Source: Comamonadaceae bacterium UBA2121
GTDB lineage: Bacteria; Pseudomonadota; Gammaproteobacteria; Burkholderiales; Burkholderiaceae_C
DNA: 64,000 nt
Assembly: GCA_002331385.1 (NCBI GenBank)
Contig: DCYB01000005.1
Coordinates: forward strand, 213,456-277,455
Direction of reading: 5' to 3'
Position numbers and translations under genes: made by a program. This document shows, one piece after another, positions 8,268-17,910 of this stretch (its first letter is position 1; every line of letters starts with the position of its first letter). The notes below the pieces were generated by a model. It was not told where the DNA came from, made no database searches, and worked only from the letters and a program-made list of their open reading frames with translations.

Positions 8268-9151
8268 AAAGCCGTTCGCGCGCTCGCTGCGTCCGCGGCA
8301 TCAGCCTGATCGAAACGCTGGTGGCGCTCGGGATGGGCCTGCTCATCGTTGCCGTCGCCCTGCAAACGGTGCAAACCGCGCAGTCGCTGGCGCTCAGTGT
8401 GGAAGAGTCCACGCGCATGGAGCAGGACGCCGGCACCGCCATGCGCATCATCGGCCAGCAAATCCGGCAAGCGGGCAGCGCACCGCTGAACCTGCATTCC
8501 GGGTTACCGCACCCGGCAGATTTGCCCGCGCTGGAGCCCGTGGTGTTCGAAGCCGTGCTGCAAGCGGATGGCGCACCGGTGAGCGCCAGCGCGGCCAGCC
8601 ACAGCGCACTCGCCTCCCCCATCGTTGCCAGATCCAGCGGCGCTGCATTGCAAGCGCAATACGACAACTATGCCGAGACCGTAGTCGGCGATGGCAACGC
8701 ACCCGCATTCCAATCACTGATGCGCGACTGCCTCGGGCAGAACACCTACCAGCGCGCCCCTGCGCCGCGCATTGTCAGCACCTTCTTCTTACGTGACGGC
8801 AGCCTGATGTGCACGGGAGTCTCCGGCACGCCACAGCCTCTCATCGGCCACGTCGCAGCGTTCTCGTTCAAGGTGATGCTGGACGCCAGTGCCAGTCCCA
8901 CCGCCAGCCTCACCGCCAATACCACGGCATTCCGCAGCGTCCTTGCGGCGGACATGCGCGCGGACCCGCACGCCGACTGGGCGCGCGCACGCTCCGTAAA
9001 CGTCTGCCTGGAGTTGCACAGCCCCACCCTCACGGTGCCCGACACCGGCGCGGTGTACCTGAACTGCGCCGACCAGTGGCGTCCGCTGCGCGGCCCTTTG
9101 CCGCTGGTGGTGCGGCGCACCTTTCATCTGCGCGCACAGGCAGGCCCATGA
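8264..9151 (+). CDS. pilW: Type IV pilus minor pilin PilW
   Basis: 295 residues. The leader 'ARCVRGISLIETLVALGMGLLI' contains the prepilin peptidase site after Gly and Glu at +5. The following 'ESTRMEQDAGTAMRIIGQQIRQAG' segment is characteristic of PilW. The globular C-terminal part has several cysteines that may form disulfides. It starts inside the pilV stop and its own stop overlaps the pilX start by four bases. It is part of the minor pilin/PilY1 tip complex that primes pilus assembly. Confidence 0.9.
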   Translation: MKSRSRARCVRGISLIETLVALGMGLLIVAVALQTVQTAQSLALSVEESTRMEQDAGTAMRIIGQQIRQAGSAPLNLHSGLPHPADLPALEPVVFEAVLQADGAPVSASAASHSALASPIVARSSGAALQAQYDNYAETVVGDGNAPAFQSLMRDCLGQNTYQRAPAPRIVSTFFLRDGSLMCTGVSGTPQPLIGHVAAFSFKVMLDASASPTASLTANTTAFRSVLAADMRADPHADWARARSVNVCLELHSPTLTVPDTGAVYLNCADQWRPLRGPLPLVVRRTFHLRAQAGP

Positions 9152-9867
9152 TGACGCCGAAGCGAACAGCCCCCGGCAACGGCCCACGCGGCGCCGCGTT
9201 GTACGTGGTGCTGGTCGTGCTGTGGTTGACGGCCATGCTGGCCCTGTGGAGCGCACGCAGTGCCTTGTTCAATGAACGCCTGACAGGCAACGAAAGCGAC
9301 TACCAACGCGCCTTTGAGGCCGCACAGGCCATGCTGGACGACGCCCAACTCGACATCCAGCAGTTGCAGGTCGATGGCATGCCTTGCGAGAGCGAGGCCG
9401 ATGCGCCGCTGAAATGCCGCGCCACCATCGCGGAGCATTGGCGCTTTGACGCCAGCGGCCTGCCGGACATGCTGGCGCATCTCGCCTCGTTTCCCACCGG
9501 TTGCGCGCACGGGCTGTGCGTGCGGCGCGACGGCGCGCAGGACTTCTGGTCAGACCGCGTTCTGCTCGCACAGATGACGGCGGAAGGCGTGGGCGCGCGA
9601 TTCGGTCAATTCACCAACGCCGCTGCTTCCACCACGACACGATCGGACGCGGACTTGCAGCACGCGTGGTACTGGATCGAAATCCTGCCGTATCCCACCC
9701 CGCAAATCGCCCTGCTCACGCGCTTTCAGGACAACACGCCTGTGCGCCAGTTTGCGCCCCACAGCGCCCGGCCATGGATGGTTCGCATCACCGCATTGGC
9801 GCGCGGGCAACGCGCTGGCACGGAGGTCGTGCTGCAAACCGTGGTCGTGCAACACCCGCTGGAATGA
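9148..9867 (+). CDS. pilX: Type IV pilus assembly protein PilX
   Basis: 239 residues. The N-terminus 'GPRGAALYVVLVVLWLTAMLAL' has a prepilin-like Gly followed by a hydrophobic helix without Glu at +5, as is common for PilX. It continues with 'NERLTGNESDYQRAFEAAQAML', the usual PilX segment. Translation probably starts at 9148 (ATGA overlap with the pilW stop); a second ATG follows directly. The position between pilW and pilY1 supports the call. Confidence 0.87.
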   Translation: MMTPKRTAPGNGPRGAALYVVLVVLWLTAMLALWSARSALFNERLTGNESDYQRAFEAAQAMLDDAQLDIQQLQVDGMPCESEADAPLKCRATIAEHWRFDASGLPDMLAHLASFPTGCAHGLCVRRDGAQDFWSDRVLLAQMTAEGVGARFGQFTNAAASTTTRSDADLQHAWYWIEILPYPTPQIALLTRFQDNTPVRQFAPHSARPWMVRITALARGQRAGTEVVLQTVVVQHPLE

Positions 9868-9888
9868 ACCGGAGACATGGAGGAGCCC

Positions 9889-12800
9889 ATGCGTACACCC
9901 ATACACCTCATGGCGTGGCTGGCGCTGAGCCTCATCAGCCCCACCGCCCTCTGCGCCGCGCAGCCTCTCGCGTTCGCGCAGTTCCCCATGGAGTCCGCCC
10001 ACAGCGAGCCCGCGCCCAACCTCATCGTCTCGGTGGACAACTCCGCCAGCATGGCGACACCCGATGTGCAGTTTGGCAATGCGCCCACGCCCATCACGCG
10101 GCTGGACGCCGCCAAAGCCATCCTGCGTGCGGTGTTCGACCCGTCCGTCATACCCGACAACGCCGCGCGCATCGCTTATCAGGCAGCGCACGGCTGCGCC
10201 ACGTTGACGCCTGCAGGATGCAGACACCACCAGCACACCAACCAGATGGCCTGGCTGCAAGGTCACGCCGATGCCAGCGAAGCCTCCACGCGCGGCGCGC
10301 TCCTTCGCTTTGTGGAGGGGCTGAGTGCTGGCAACGGCGTGTCCTATATCGACCTCGTGTTCAACGCAGGCACGTATCTGCGCCAGACCGGCCGCGACAA
10401 TCCCTGGAACACCGTGCCCGGCACCGCGCAAGCCGCCCCCGGCCCGCTTCCCTGCCGGCGGGCCTACCACCTGCTGTTCACCGACGGCGAAAGCGCGCCG
10501 TTGCAGCCCCTGCCGACAGCGCCGCCGCCAACCCGACTGCCGGACGGCACCGATGTGGCGCACGCAGATCCCACACACCTCGCCGCTTACCAACGACCGC
10601 CGCGTGACGGCCCTGTGTCTGCGGCCTCTCTGGCGTGGCACTTCTGGGCGAGCGACTTGCAGCCAGAGCTGCCCAATCTGGTGCCGCCACGCTATCCGCA
10701 ACCGCAGAGCGAACGCTCCCCGTCCGGCCATCTATCGGTGTCTCCTTACTGGAACCCGCGCAACGACCCCGCCACGTGGCAACACATGGTCCACTTCACC
10801 GTCGACATGGGCCCCTTGGCGACCGCACCGCACAACGCGCCAGACGACGCGCTCGCCGGGACATGGTTCACGGACTCCCAGTTACCGCGCAGCGACCTCT
10901 GGCTCGCGGCCATCCACTCTCGCGGGCAGACCTTTCACGCACACAACGCAACGACCCAGCTGGTCGATGCGCTGCACGCCATCATCGCCAACGTGCAAGG
11001 CCCGGATGCATGGCTGACCAGTTCTGTCGCCACGTCCGGCATCGCCACGGATATGGCGACCAACCCCGCAACGACGTTCATCGCCAGCTACCACCCGCGC
11101 ACCTGGACCGGTCGCATCGAGATCCGCACCACCGGGCGCGCTCAGCGCAGTACCGCCGACAGGCTCGACGCGTTGACGTCCGCCGACCAGCGCCTGATCC
11201 TGACGCACAACGGCGAGCGCGGCGTTCCCTTTCGCTGGCAGCGCGACGGCAGCAACGGGCTCAGCCCCGCGCAGCAACAACAACTGCAAGCGGGCAGTCC
11301 GGTGGAGGCCTTCGGTGCGCACCTCGTGGACTACATTCGCGGCGACCGCAGCCGCGAGGGAACGTCATTCCGGGTACGCGCCTCCCGCCAGGGGGACATC
11401 GTCCATTCACGCCTCTGGCATGCTGGCAAGCCCGCCGCTGGCCACGCCACCGCGAGCTATCGTGCCTTCGCGGCTGCCCACGCCGGGCGCGAGGCGCTGC
11501 TCTATGTGGGCGGCAACGACGGCATGTTGCATGCTTTCTCCGCATCGACAGGCGAAGAAGTGTTCGCCTATGTCCCCGCAGGACTGCTGCATCAATTGCA
11601 TTGGCTGGCCCGCCCAGACTATGCCCATCGCTACTACGTGGACGGCTCGCCGTTCGTTGGCGAAGCCAATCTGGGCACCACGGCACAACCCGATTGGCGC
11701 TCCTTGCTCGTCAGCGCGCTCGGCGCGGGCGGCCCCGGCTATGTGGTGCTGGATGTGACTTCAATCACCGACCGCCGCACCGAAGCCATGGCCGCCGACA
11801 GGGTCCTCATGGATCGCACAGACGGCAGCGATCCCGACATCGGCCACATCTTCGCGCAGCCCACGCTGGACGAAGCCCGCGCCAACCAGCCGCTGCACAT
11901 CACGCGCACCAACAACGGGCGCTGGGCCCTCATCCTCGGCAACGGCTACAACAGCGCACATGGGATGCCGGTGCTGCTGATCCAATATCTGGACGGCGAC
12001 CGCGGGTTGCGCAAAATCGTGGCCGAGGCTCCCGCTGGCGCATTCGCCAACGGGCTGTCCGCACCGCAGTTTCTCGACGTGAACGGCGACGCCACGCCCG
12101 ACGTCGTCTATGCCGGAGACCTGCAAGGCCACCTCTGGAAATTCGACATCTCCTCCGCGTCCGACGCCGACTGGCACGTCGCCCATGGCGGCGCGCCGCT
12201 CTTCACGGCGCAGCGCAACGGCCAGCGGCAAGCCATCACCTCTGCGCCGGTTGTGCGCGTGCACCCCGAAATCAATGGGCTGATGGTGGCGTTTGGCACG
12301 GGCCGCGATCTGACGGCATCGGATCGCACCGATGCCTCGGTGCAGACTTTCTATGGCGTCATGGACTATGCGCGCTACGCCATGCAAGGCGCCGTCATTG
12401 CCGAAGACGCATCGCGCCGCAACGCACCCGGCCCAGCTACCTCGCGCGCTGAGCTCGCGGAACACCGCGTGAACCCGACCGAACTGCGCGGCGCAGCCAG
12501 CAGCGAAGGGCGCAGCTACTGGGAACTCCAGCACATCCCCTTCACCTATTGCACCGCCGCACCCTGCGCCGCCAACGAAAAGAAAGGCTGGTTCATCGAC
12601 CTGCCCCTACCGCGCGAGCGCGTCATCAGTGCCCCGCGCTTTTTCGGCGGCGGCAACATACTGGAGATCGCCAGCGTCGCGCCTGCCACAGCGGTTGCCA
12701 CAGAAACGCCGATGGCTGAATCGTGCGACAGCGCACTGAGCAGCGACACGCACTTGCGCTCGCTGATGCACATCGCCACCGGCTCCGCCCCGCGCACCCG

Positions 12801-12993
12801 CACGCTGGACACCAACGGCGATGGCCTGATCAATGGCGACGATGCGCCAGCCTTCCGCTCCACAACGTCACCGCATTCCATCCTCACGCGATCCCGTGGC
12901 CGCACCACGCGCCAAGGCCCGGACGGGAGCACGGAACTGGTCAATGAGATCCCTTCGGTGCTGCTGCGCCCCAGTTGGCGGCAGTTGAAATGA
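9889..12993 (+). CDS. pilY1: PilY1/PilC-type pilus tip adhesin
   Basis: 1034 residues. A GGAGG seven bases before 9889 favours this ATG over one four codons upstream. A Sec signal peptide 'MAWLALSLISPTALCAAQ' is followed by a 'SVDNSASM' motif near residue 48, the D-x-S-x-S metal site of a von Willebrand A-like domain. The C-terminal half is a PilC/PilY1 beta-propeller: 'LYVGGNDGMLHAF' near residue 540 and the calcium-site loop 'DVNGDATPDVVYAGD' near residue 730. A second Asp-rich loop 'DTNGDGLINGDD' lies near residue 980. PilY1 is exported to the pilus tip, where it supports assembly, retraction control and adhesion. Confidence 0.93.
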   Translation: MRTPIHLMAWLALSLISPTALCAAQPLAFAQFPMESAHSEPAPNLIVSVDNSASMATPDVQFGNAPTPITRLDAAKAILRAVFDPSVIPDNAARIAYQAAHGCATLTPAGCRHHQHTNQMAWLQGHADASEASTRGALLRFVEGLSAGNGVSYIDLVFNAGTYLRQTGRDNPWNTVPGTAQAAPGPLPCRRAYHLLFTDGESAPLQPLPTAPPPTRLPDGTDVAHADPTHLAAYQRPPRDGPVSAASLAWHFWASDLQPELPNLVPPRYPQPQSERSPSGHLSVSPYWNPRNDPATWQHMVHFTVDMGPLATAPHNAPDDALAGTWFTDSQLPRSDLWLAAIHSRGQTFHAHNATTQLVDALHAIIANVQGPDAWLTSSVATSGIATDMATNPATTFIASYHPRTWTGRIEIRTTGRAQRSTADRLDALTSADQRLILTHNGERGVPFRWQRDGSNGLSPAQQQQLQAGSPVEAFGAHLVDYIRGDRSREGTSFRVRASRQGDIVHSRLWHAGKPAAGHATASYRAFAAAHAGREALLYVGGNDGMLHAFSASTGEEVFAYVPAGLLHQLHWLARPDYAHRYYVDGSPFVGEANLGTTAQPDWRSLLVSALGAGGPGYVVLDVTSITDRRTEAMAADRVLMDRTDGSDPDIGHIFAQPTLDEARANQPLHITRTNNGRWALILGNGYNSAHGMPVLLIQYLDGDRGLRKIVAEAPAGAFANGLSAPQFLDVNGDATPDVVYAGDLQGHLWKFDISSASDADWHVAHGGAPLFTAQRNGQRQAITSAPVVRVHPEINGLMVAFGTGRDLTASDRTDASVQTFYGVMDYARYAMQGAVIAEDASRRNAPGPATSRAELAEHRVNPTELRGAASSEGRSYWELQHIPFTYCTAAPCAANEKKGWFIDLPLPRERVISAPRFFGGGNILEIASVAPATAVATETPMAESCDSALSSDTHLRSLMHIATGSAPRTRTLDTNGDGLINGDDAPAFRSTTSPHSILTRSRGRTTRQGPDGSTELVNEIPSVLLRPSWRQLK

Positions 12994-13442
12994 AGCCCGT
13001 TCGATCCGCCATTGCGCGCCGGGAGCACGCCGCCGCTGTCTGGCCAGGCTTCACGCTCATCGAAGTGATGATCGTGCTCGTCATCGTCGCCATTCTTGCC
13101 GCCGTGGCGTTACCCCAGTATCAGCAGTACATCGCTCGCGTCCATCGCGCCGAAGCCCGTGCGGCCTTGCTCGAGGCGGCGCAGTGGCTGGAACGCGCCC
13201 ACACCGCCAGCGGCATCTATCCCGACACCAAGGCATCCGGCCCGCTGCTCGCAGCCCTTCAGCCCACGCACTACACGCTCGCCATGCAGGACGACGCGGA
13301 GGGTGGCTACACCCTGTTCGCGATTCGCGCAGGTCAGATGCTCGGCGATCCATGCGGCGACTACACGCTCACTCACACGGGCGAGCTCGGCGCGCTGCAC
13401 CACCGCGTACACAGCGTTCAGCAGGAATGCTGGAACCGTTGA
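12990..13442 (+). CDS. pilE: Type IV pilin PilE-like
   Basis: 150 residues starting in the pilY1 stop (ATGA overlap). The long 22-residue leader ends at Gly before 'FTLIEVMIVLVIVAILA', a textbook type IV pilin N-terminus with Glu at +5. 'LPQYQQYIARVHRAEARAAL' is the usual PilE continuation. Two C-terminal cysteines (in 'GDPCGDY' and 'QQECW') could form the D-region disulfide. It completes the pilVWXY1E operon. It is probably a minor pilin, as the major pilin gene usually lies elsewhere. Confidence 0.9.
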   Translation: MKPVRSAIARREHAAAVWPGFTLIEVMIVLVIVAILAAVALPQYQQYIARVHRAEARAALLEAAQWLERAHTASGIYPDTKASGPLLAALQPTHYTLAMQDDAEGGYTLFAIRAGQMLGDPCGDYTLTHTGELGALHHRVHSVQQECWNR

Positions 13443-13483
13443 GACGCCATGGCCACGGCGCGCTCAAGTAACATCGCTGTGCC

Positions 13484-14629
13484 ATGACACCAGACGACAA
13501 CGCGCCCCCCAACACAGACCCCATGCAGCATGCGCTGGCCCTCGCGGCGCAGGCGCTCTATATCTCCAACCCCAATCCGCGCGTGGGTTGCGTCATCATG
13601 AGCGCCGACGGACGCACCCTGCTAGGCAGCGGCTTCACGCAACAAGCGGGCGGACCACATGCCGAGGTGATGGCCCTGCGCGACGCCGCCGCGCGCGGCA
13701 ACGATGTGCGCGGTGCCACGGCCTATGTGACGCTGGAACCCTGCTCGCACCACGGCCGCACCGGCCCATGCTGCGACGCGCTCGTGGCGGCAGGCATCGC
13801 CAAAGTCGTAGGCGCCATCGAAGACCCGAACCCGCGTGTCGCAGGCCAGGGCTTCCAGCGGCTGCGCGCTGCTGGCGTACAGGTCGAAGTCGGCGACGGC
13901 GGCGCGCAATCGCGCGAACTCAACATCGGCTTCTTCAGCCGCATGGTGCGCAAACAGCCCTGGGTGCGCCTGAAGGTTGGCATGTCGCTCGACGGCGCCA
14001 CCGCCCTGCGCAATGGCCAAAGTCAGTGGATCACCTCGGAACCCGCACGCGCCGACGGCCACCACTGGCGCGCCCGCGCCTGCGCCATCCTCACCGGCAT
14101 CGGCACCGTGCTCGGTGATGACCCGCTCCTCAACGTGCGCCATGTCGACACCCCACGCCAGCCGCGCGTCATCATCGTGGACAGCCACCTGCGCACGCCT
14201 CCCACAGCCAAGCTGTTCGACATCCCCCGCGAGGTCCTGATCTACACCACTGTCACCAACGCCAACGCCACTGCCATCAACCAGCGCCACGCCGCGCTAG
14301 AAGCACGCGGCGCACGCATCATCTCCATGCCCGACGCATCAGGCCGCATCGACCTGCACGCCATGCTGCAAGACCTCGGCCAGCGCGAAATCAACGAACT
14401 CCACGTCGAAGCAGGCGGCACCCTCAACGGCGCGCTCCTGCAAGCAGGCGTGGTGGACGAGTGCCTGCTCTACATCGCCCCCACCCTCCTCGGCGACGCG
14501 CAAAGCGCGTTCTCAGGCATGCAACTCCACCAACTACCCGACGCACCAAGGCTCGCCGTCAAAGACACCGCAGCCATCGGCAACGATTGGAGACTGCGCG
14601 CAGTGGTGGGAGACAGGGACAGGTTTTGA
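13484..14629 (+). CDS. ribD: Bifunctional riboflavin biosynthesis deaminase/reductase RibD
   Basis: 381 residues. The N-terminal zinc deaminase domain has 'HAEV' near residue 58 and 'PCSHHGRTGPC' near residue 85, giving the His-Cys-Cys zinc ligands and the catalytic Glu. The C-terminal reductase domain begins around residue 160 ('PWVRLKVGMSLDGATAL') and includes 'ARACAILTGIGTVLGDDPLL' near residue 195 and 'ELHVEAGGTLNGALL' near residue 305. It converts the pyrimidine product of GTP cyclohydrolase II in two steps of riboflavin synthesis. It starts 41 bases after pilE. Other rib genes are not in the window. Confidence 0.95.
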   Translation: MTPDDNAPPNTDPMQHALALAAQALYISNPNPRVGCVIMSADGRTLLGSGFTQQAGGPHAEVMALRDAAARGNDVRGATAYVTLEPCSHHGRTGPCCDALVAAGIAKVVGAIEDPNPRVAGQGFQRLRAAGVQVEVGDGGAQSRELNIGFFSRMVRKQPWVRLKVGMSLDGATALRNGQSQWITSEPARADGHHWRARACAILTGIGTVLGDDPLLNVRHVDTPRQPRVIIVDSHLRTPPTAKLFDIPREVLIYTTVTNANATAINQRHAALEARGARIISMPDASGRIDLHAMLQDLGQREINELHVEAGGTLNGALLQAGVVDECLLYIAPTLLGDAQSAFSGMQLHQLPDAPRLAVKDTAAIGNDWRLRAVVGDRDRF

Positions 14630-14700
14630 ATCGGGAACTGCAACATCCGATAGATTGATGACCCGCCGTGAGAACGACCACAACAGGACGTGTGAATACG

Positions 14701-15024
14701 ATGCGTTGGACCAGAACACTGTGGCTATGCGCAGCATTGGCCGCACCATTAACGGGATGCAAGATATCGGTAAGCAGCGATAACGGACGCCGCCTCGAAG
14801 GCGCAGGCGTCGCATTCGTGGTCCCGATGGAATCAGGCAAGGCGGAGTTCGGACCAGCAGGTATCAACTACCGCAGCAACACGATCACCGCCAGCACCGA
14901 TGGAAAACAACTCATCGTCAACGGCACATCCTTCGGCACGCTGCAAGCCGGTGACGTAGTGAACTTGACCAACGCAAGCGCGATCAAGGTCAACGACCAG
15001 CCACGCGTTGCGAGTAGCCAGTGA
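14701..15024 (+). CDS. Small putative lipoprotein, function unknown
   Basis: 107 residues from the ATG at 14701, which has AGGA upstream; an in-frame GTG eleven codons earlier is less likely. The signal sequence ends in the lipobox 'LTGC', so Cys18 would be lipid-modified. The mature part is short, polar and beta-rich. I do not recognise the family. It is the last gene before the GC-poorer insertion. Confidence 0.6.
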   Translation: MRWTRTLWLCAALAAPLTGCKISVSSDNGRRLEGAGVAFVVPMESGKAEFGPAGINYRSNTITASTDGKQLIVNGTSFGTLQAGDVVNLTNASAIKVNDQPRVASSQ

Positions 15025-15523
15025 GTTGGGGCTGTGGAGGTTATTGGTTTGGGGTAGAGAATTGTGCGGAAAGCATTCGCCGCATTGGTCTCTAGTGGGT
15101 CGCTAAAGGTTGATCTGAGACATTCACTGACTAGCGCCAGAACGTCAGCAACCACGCGCAACGGTCGTTAAAATTCACTCGTGCTGATTGGCACGGTAAC
15201 CCCCAAAGCCGGTCACTCGCCGCATGCAGGGTGCTGGTACGAACGAGCTTTTCTGCGTGCCGTTATGGACATTCTAGTTCCCGTTGCGGTCCTCGGCTTT
15301 GTCGACCGCCTCGCCTTATCACTCGATGTACCCGGGAAACATCGGGGGGCGCGAACACCACCAATGCTGTGATGCGCTGTCTATGTAGCCGACAGAGACT
15401 GAGGTTACAGAGAATTAGAAAGCTGTGAGTGCAAGGCGCTTGACCTTCGGGAGATCACAAACGATATTTACGTCGGCGGCCAAGTTACATTTCATCGTAT
15501 TTGAATATTACAAAGAGGGGCAT
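15025..15523. other. Intergenic region at left edge of insertion
   Basis: No gene I can support. A short GTG-initiated frame (15181-15372) has no ribosome site or recognisable motif. Base composition falls here from the GC-rich ribD side to the GC-poorer NdpA-like unit, so this is the likely left boundary of acquired DNA. No tRNA or clear repeat marks the junction. Confidence 0.45.
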
Positions 15524-16666
15524 ATGCAGGTTGCAGATAGCGGAGAAGTTCAGATCATCAATGCCGTCATCCACGGCTTTGAAAAAGAGCAGCACAAGAA
15601 GACCGACATCGCCTCAATCGTGATTAAGGAAAAGGGCCTAGATGTCACGCTCCCTGCCGTGAAGACATTGGTCGGCGGTGTGGCCAAATTGCTAGGCGGG
15701 AAACTGAACACGCAGTCTTGGGGACGATTCGATAAAGAGCGAGGAGGGAAATTCTATGGAGCATTTAAAAATGCCGTCCAAGAACTATCCGACATCGACA
15801 CATTCATCGAGCTGACAAGAAAGGCAATGATCGAGATCATCGACCATGCCAGTGATGAGTCTGGATCGACGGGGTCGAAAATCCTCTTCGGGCACTACAA
15901 GGATCAAGATAGGCAGGACCGCTTCCTAATCGCCATGATTAAGCAGAAGGGTGGCATTACTCTGGATGAAGACTATGTGCCCGTGGACATCGTAGAAATA
16001 GACATGTCCAAGCTCAGCCAAGCTGCAGACATTCGATGTGGGGACTACCTACAGATCTCTACAGACGAAGCAACTGCTGCCAGCGATGTGGAGGGTGAGG
16101 AAAGCGATTCAGAGGTGGAGTTAAAAAACTATCTCTCTTTTCTGGTTTCGCGCGACAGCGCTGATGCCTCTGGCTATTTCCTCAAGGCGCTCGGCTGCGT
16201 TCTGAACACCTCACCGAAGAAGTCGACCGCCTCCGTGATCGCCGTCCTTGAGGAATTTCTTGAAAGAAATGCTATTTTGGCGCCCTTCGTCAAAGGTGCT
16301 CGAGAAGCTGTTTGCCGATATCTCCAGGGTCGTGCCGAGAAGAAACAACTGGCGAAGCTGGACGAAGTCGTACACGTCGCGTCCTCAGTCATTCCCGGAG
16401 AGCTTAAGGACCATCTGGAAGGATTCCTGCAGTACTTCAACAATGACTTGAACCGGGTGCCTTCTGAGTTTCACGTGCACAAAGGCGAATTGGCGAAGCA
16501 TATTAAGGTAGTGATAGATGCCGACGATATGCAGTTAAAGTTCAACAAATCCGCCCTAGGCATGGATCTCGATGCCAAAGTCCGCTATGACAGGAGTCCA
16601 AGGTCCTTAACGTTCAGAAACCTCACTCAGAAGCAGATGGAGCAGTTGGATAAGCAGATCGCATAG
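15524..16666 (+). CDS. NdpA/YejK-like nucleoid-associated protein (NA37 family)
   Basis: 380 residues from the ATG at 15524, which follows AGAGGGG; an upstream GTG lacks such a site. Resemblance to the 37-kDa nucleoid-associated family (YejK/NdpA) is seen in 'ILFGHYKDQDRQDRFLIAM' near residue 118, 'VDIVEIDMSKLSQAADIR' near residue 145, 'KNYLSFLVSRDSADASGYF' near residue 195, and a C-terminal 'GMDLDAKVRYDR' strand near residue 348. Family members bind DNA, but their role is poorly known. It ends two bases before the next gene, so the two form one unit. GC content is clearly lower than in ribD or sdaA, which suggests horizontal transfer. Confidence 0.7.
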   Translation: MQVADSGEVQIINAVIHGFEKEQHKKTDIASIVIKEKGLDVTLPAVKTLVGGVAKLLGGKLNTQSWGRFDKERGGKFYGAFKNAVQELSDIDTFIELTRKAMIEIIDHASDESGSTGSKILFGHYKDQDRQDRFLIAMIKQKGGITLDEDYVPVDIVEIDMSKLSQAADIRCGDYLQISTDEATAASDVEGEESDSEVELKNYLSFLVSRDSADASGYFLKALGCVLNTSPKKSTASVIAVLEEFLERNAILAPFVKGAREAVCRYLQGRAEKKQLAKLDEVVHVASSVIPGELKDHLEGFLQYFNNDLNRVPSEFHVHKGELAKHIKVVIDADDMQLKFNKSALGMDLDAKVRYDRSPRSLTFRNLTQKQMEQLDKQIA

Positions 16667-16668
16667 CT

Positions 16669-17910
16669 ATGCTCGATAAAATCGTCCGCCTTTACCGACT
16701 TCTTGGAAAACCACCGCTTGATGAGGCCTGCAGCTTCGTCATCGAGGCCGAAAAATCGCCGGAGCTGATGGCTCAACTGAAGGAATTGGGTCAGGTGGAT
16801 CCATCTTTCGGGCGCTACGCTTATCGGGAACGAGGCGGGAAGGTTCGCGTCGACGTTGCACTTCCACAAAATAGCGAAGGTCACTTCTTCACGTCGACCA
16901 AGCAATTCATCGATAACACGGCGAGCCTGAAAAAGGGTGTGTTTAGGGGAAACTTTTATATCGTTGATATCGATTACCTTTCCAGTGAAGATAATCCTCC
17001 CGAAGCGATATCCCAGGTCAAGAGAATGACTGAGTTCATTCATTGTCTGCGCGATTTCGTTTCGCTCTCCATTGATCGAGAGCAATCGATGAATGGCGAT
17101 CGCTTGTTTTTCCTGAAGCCGTCAGACGGCAAGAGTCCGCAAAAGGCGGCAGTATTAAAGATCAACTTGACGAGCAACACGGTCGCGTACAAGCTCGCAA
17201 GCTTCAAAATTCTCTCCGCACTCAGCGCAGCGCAAGGAAAAGAGAGAACGTGGATCGAGGAGCGCATTCTGCTGATGAACACTGCCATCGCGCAGACCAT
17301 CGACGAGTGCGATGGAGAAGAAGTCGAATTCGATTATCTGGTGAGGAATTGGGGTAAGGTAAGCAAAAGATACTTGCACGATCTGCATGCCTACGTCAGT
17401 GCATTTTCCTTCGATGCGGTCCGGAAGAAGATATCTGACAGTTTGATCGAGAGCACGACGAAAATCAACAGCGCGGTCGGGGAAGTGGCTACCAAATTGC
17501 TTGCGGTTCCTGCTTCACTCGGTGCGTTGATCGTCATGGGTAGCTCCAGCAGCACAGCGAGCTTCACGATAGGTATTCTTGGCGTCATCGTTGCTAGTCT
17601 AATCATTCTCCGAACAGTTTGGCATTATCAAAAACAGGTTCACAACCTAGCAGAAAGTTTCAAGTTCAATATGGAGGAGGCCACGAAGGCGAGAAAGACC
17701 TTCAGCAAGCCCATCAAAGAGGAGATCAAGCGGATTGAGAAGGTACAGCGCGACCAAAACAAATCCATCAAGAACTCCTTCCTCTTTTACTACGCCGTTG
17801 CTTTGTTGCCAATAGCGGCTTGCATCTACTACGTCGTAGATGCGGTTTGGCCCGTTCTCATCCATCGATACAGTTTGTACAAATACTGTCTTTCGTTAGG
17901 AAGCGGCTGA
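16669..17910 (+). CDS. Hypothetical membrane protein paired with NdpA-like gene
   Basis: 413 residues, no family recognised. The first 275 residues look soluble and mixed alpha/beta. Two membrane segments follow ('LLAVPASLGALIVMG' and 'TIGILGVIVASLIILRTVW', about residues 278-320). Next comes a charged, Lys/Glu-rich helical stretch (325-365) and a C-terminal membrane segment ('FLFYYAVALLPIAACIYYVV'). The soluble-sensor plus membrane-tail architecture resembles effectors of two-gene defence or stress systems, but that is inference. It starts two bases after the NdpA-like stop and its base composition matches that gene. Confidence 0.65.
   Translation: MLDKIVRLYRLLGKPPLDEACSFVIEAEKSPELMAQLKELGQVDPSFGRYAYRERGGKVRVDVALPQNSEGHFFTSTKQFIDNTASLKKGVFRGNFYIVDIDYLSSEDNPPEAISQVKRMTEFIHCLRDFVSLSIDREQSMNGDRLFFLKPSDGKSPQKAAVLKINLTSNTVAYKLASFKILSALSAAQGKERTWIEERILLMNTAIAQTIDECDGEEVEFDYLVRNWGKVSKRYLHDLHAYVSAFSFDAVRKKISDSLIESTTKINSAVGEVATKLLAVPASLGALIVMGSSSSTASFTIGILGVIVASLIILRTVWHYQKQVHNLAESFKFNMEEATKARKTFSKPIKEEIKRIEKVQRDQNKSIKNSFLFYYAVALLPIAACIYYVVDAVWPVLIHRYSLYKYCLSLGSG

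Noticed and set aside
15181..15372. 63-codon frame between lipoprotein and NdpA-like gene
   Set aside because: GTG start, no ribosome site, no motif; could be chance.
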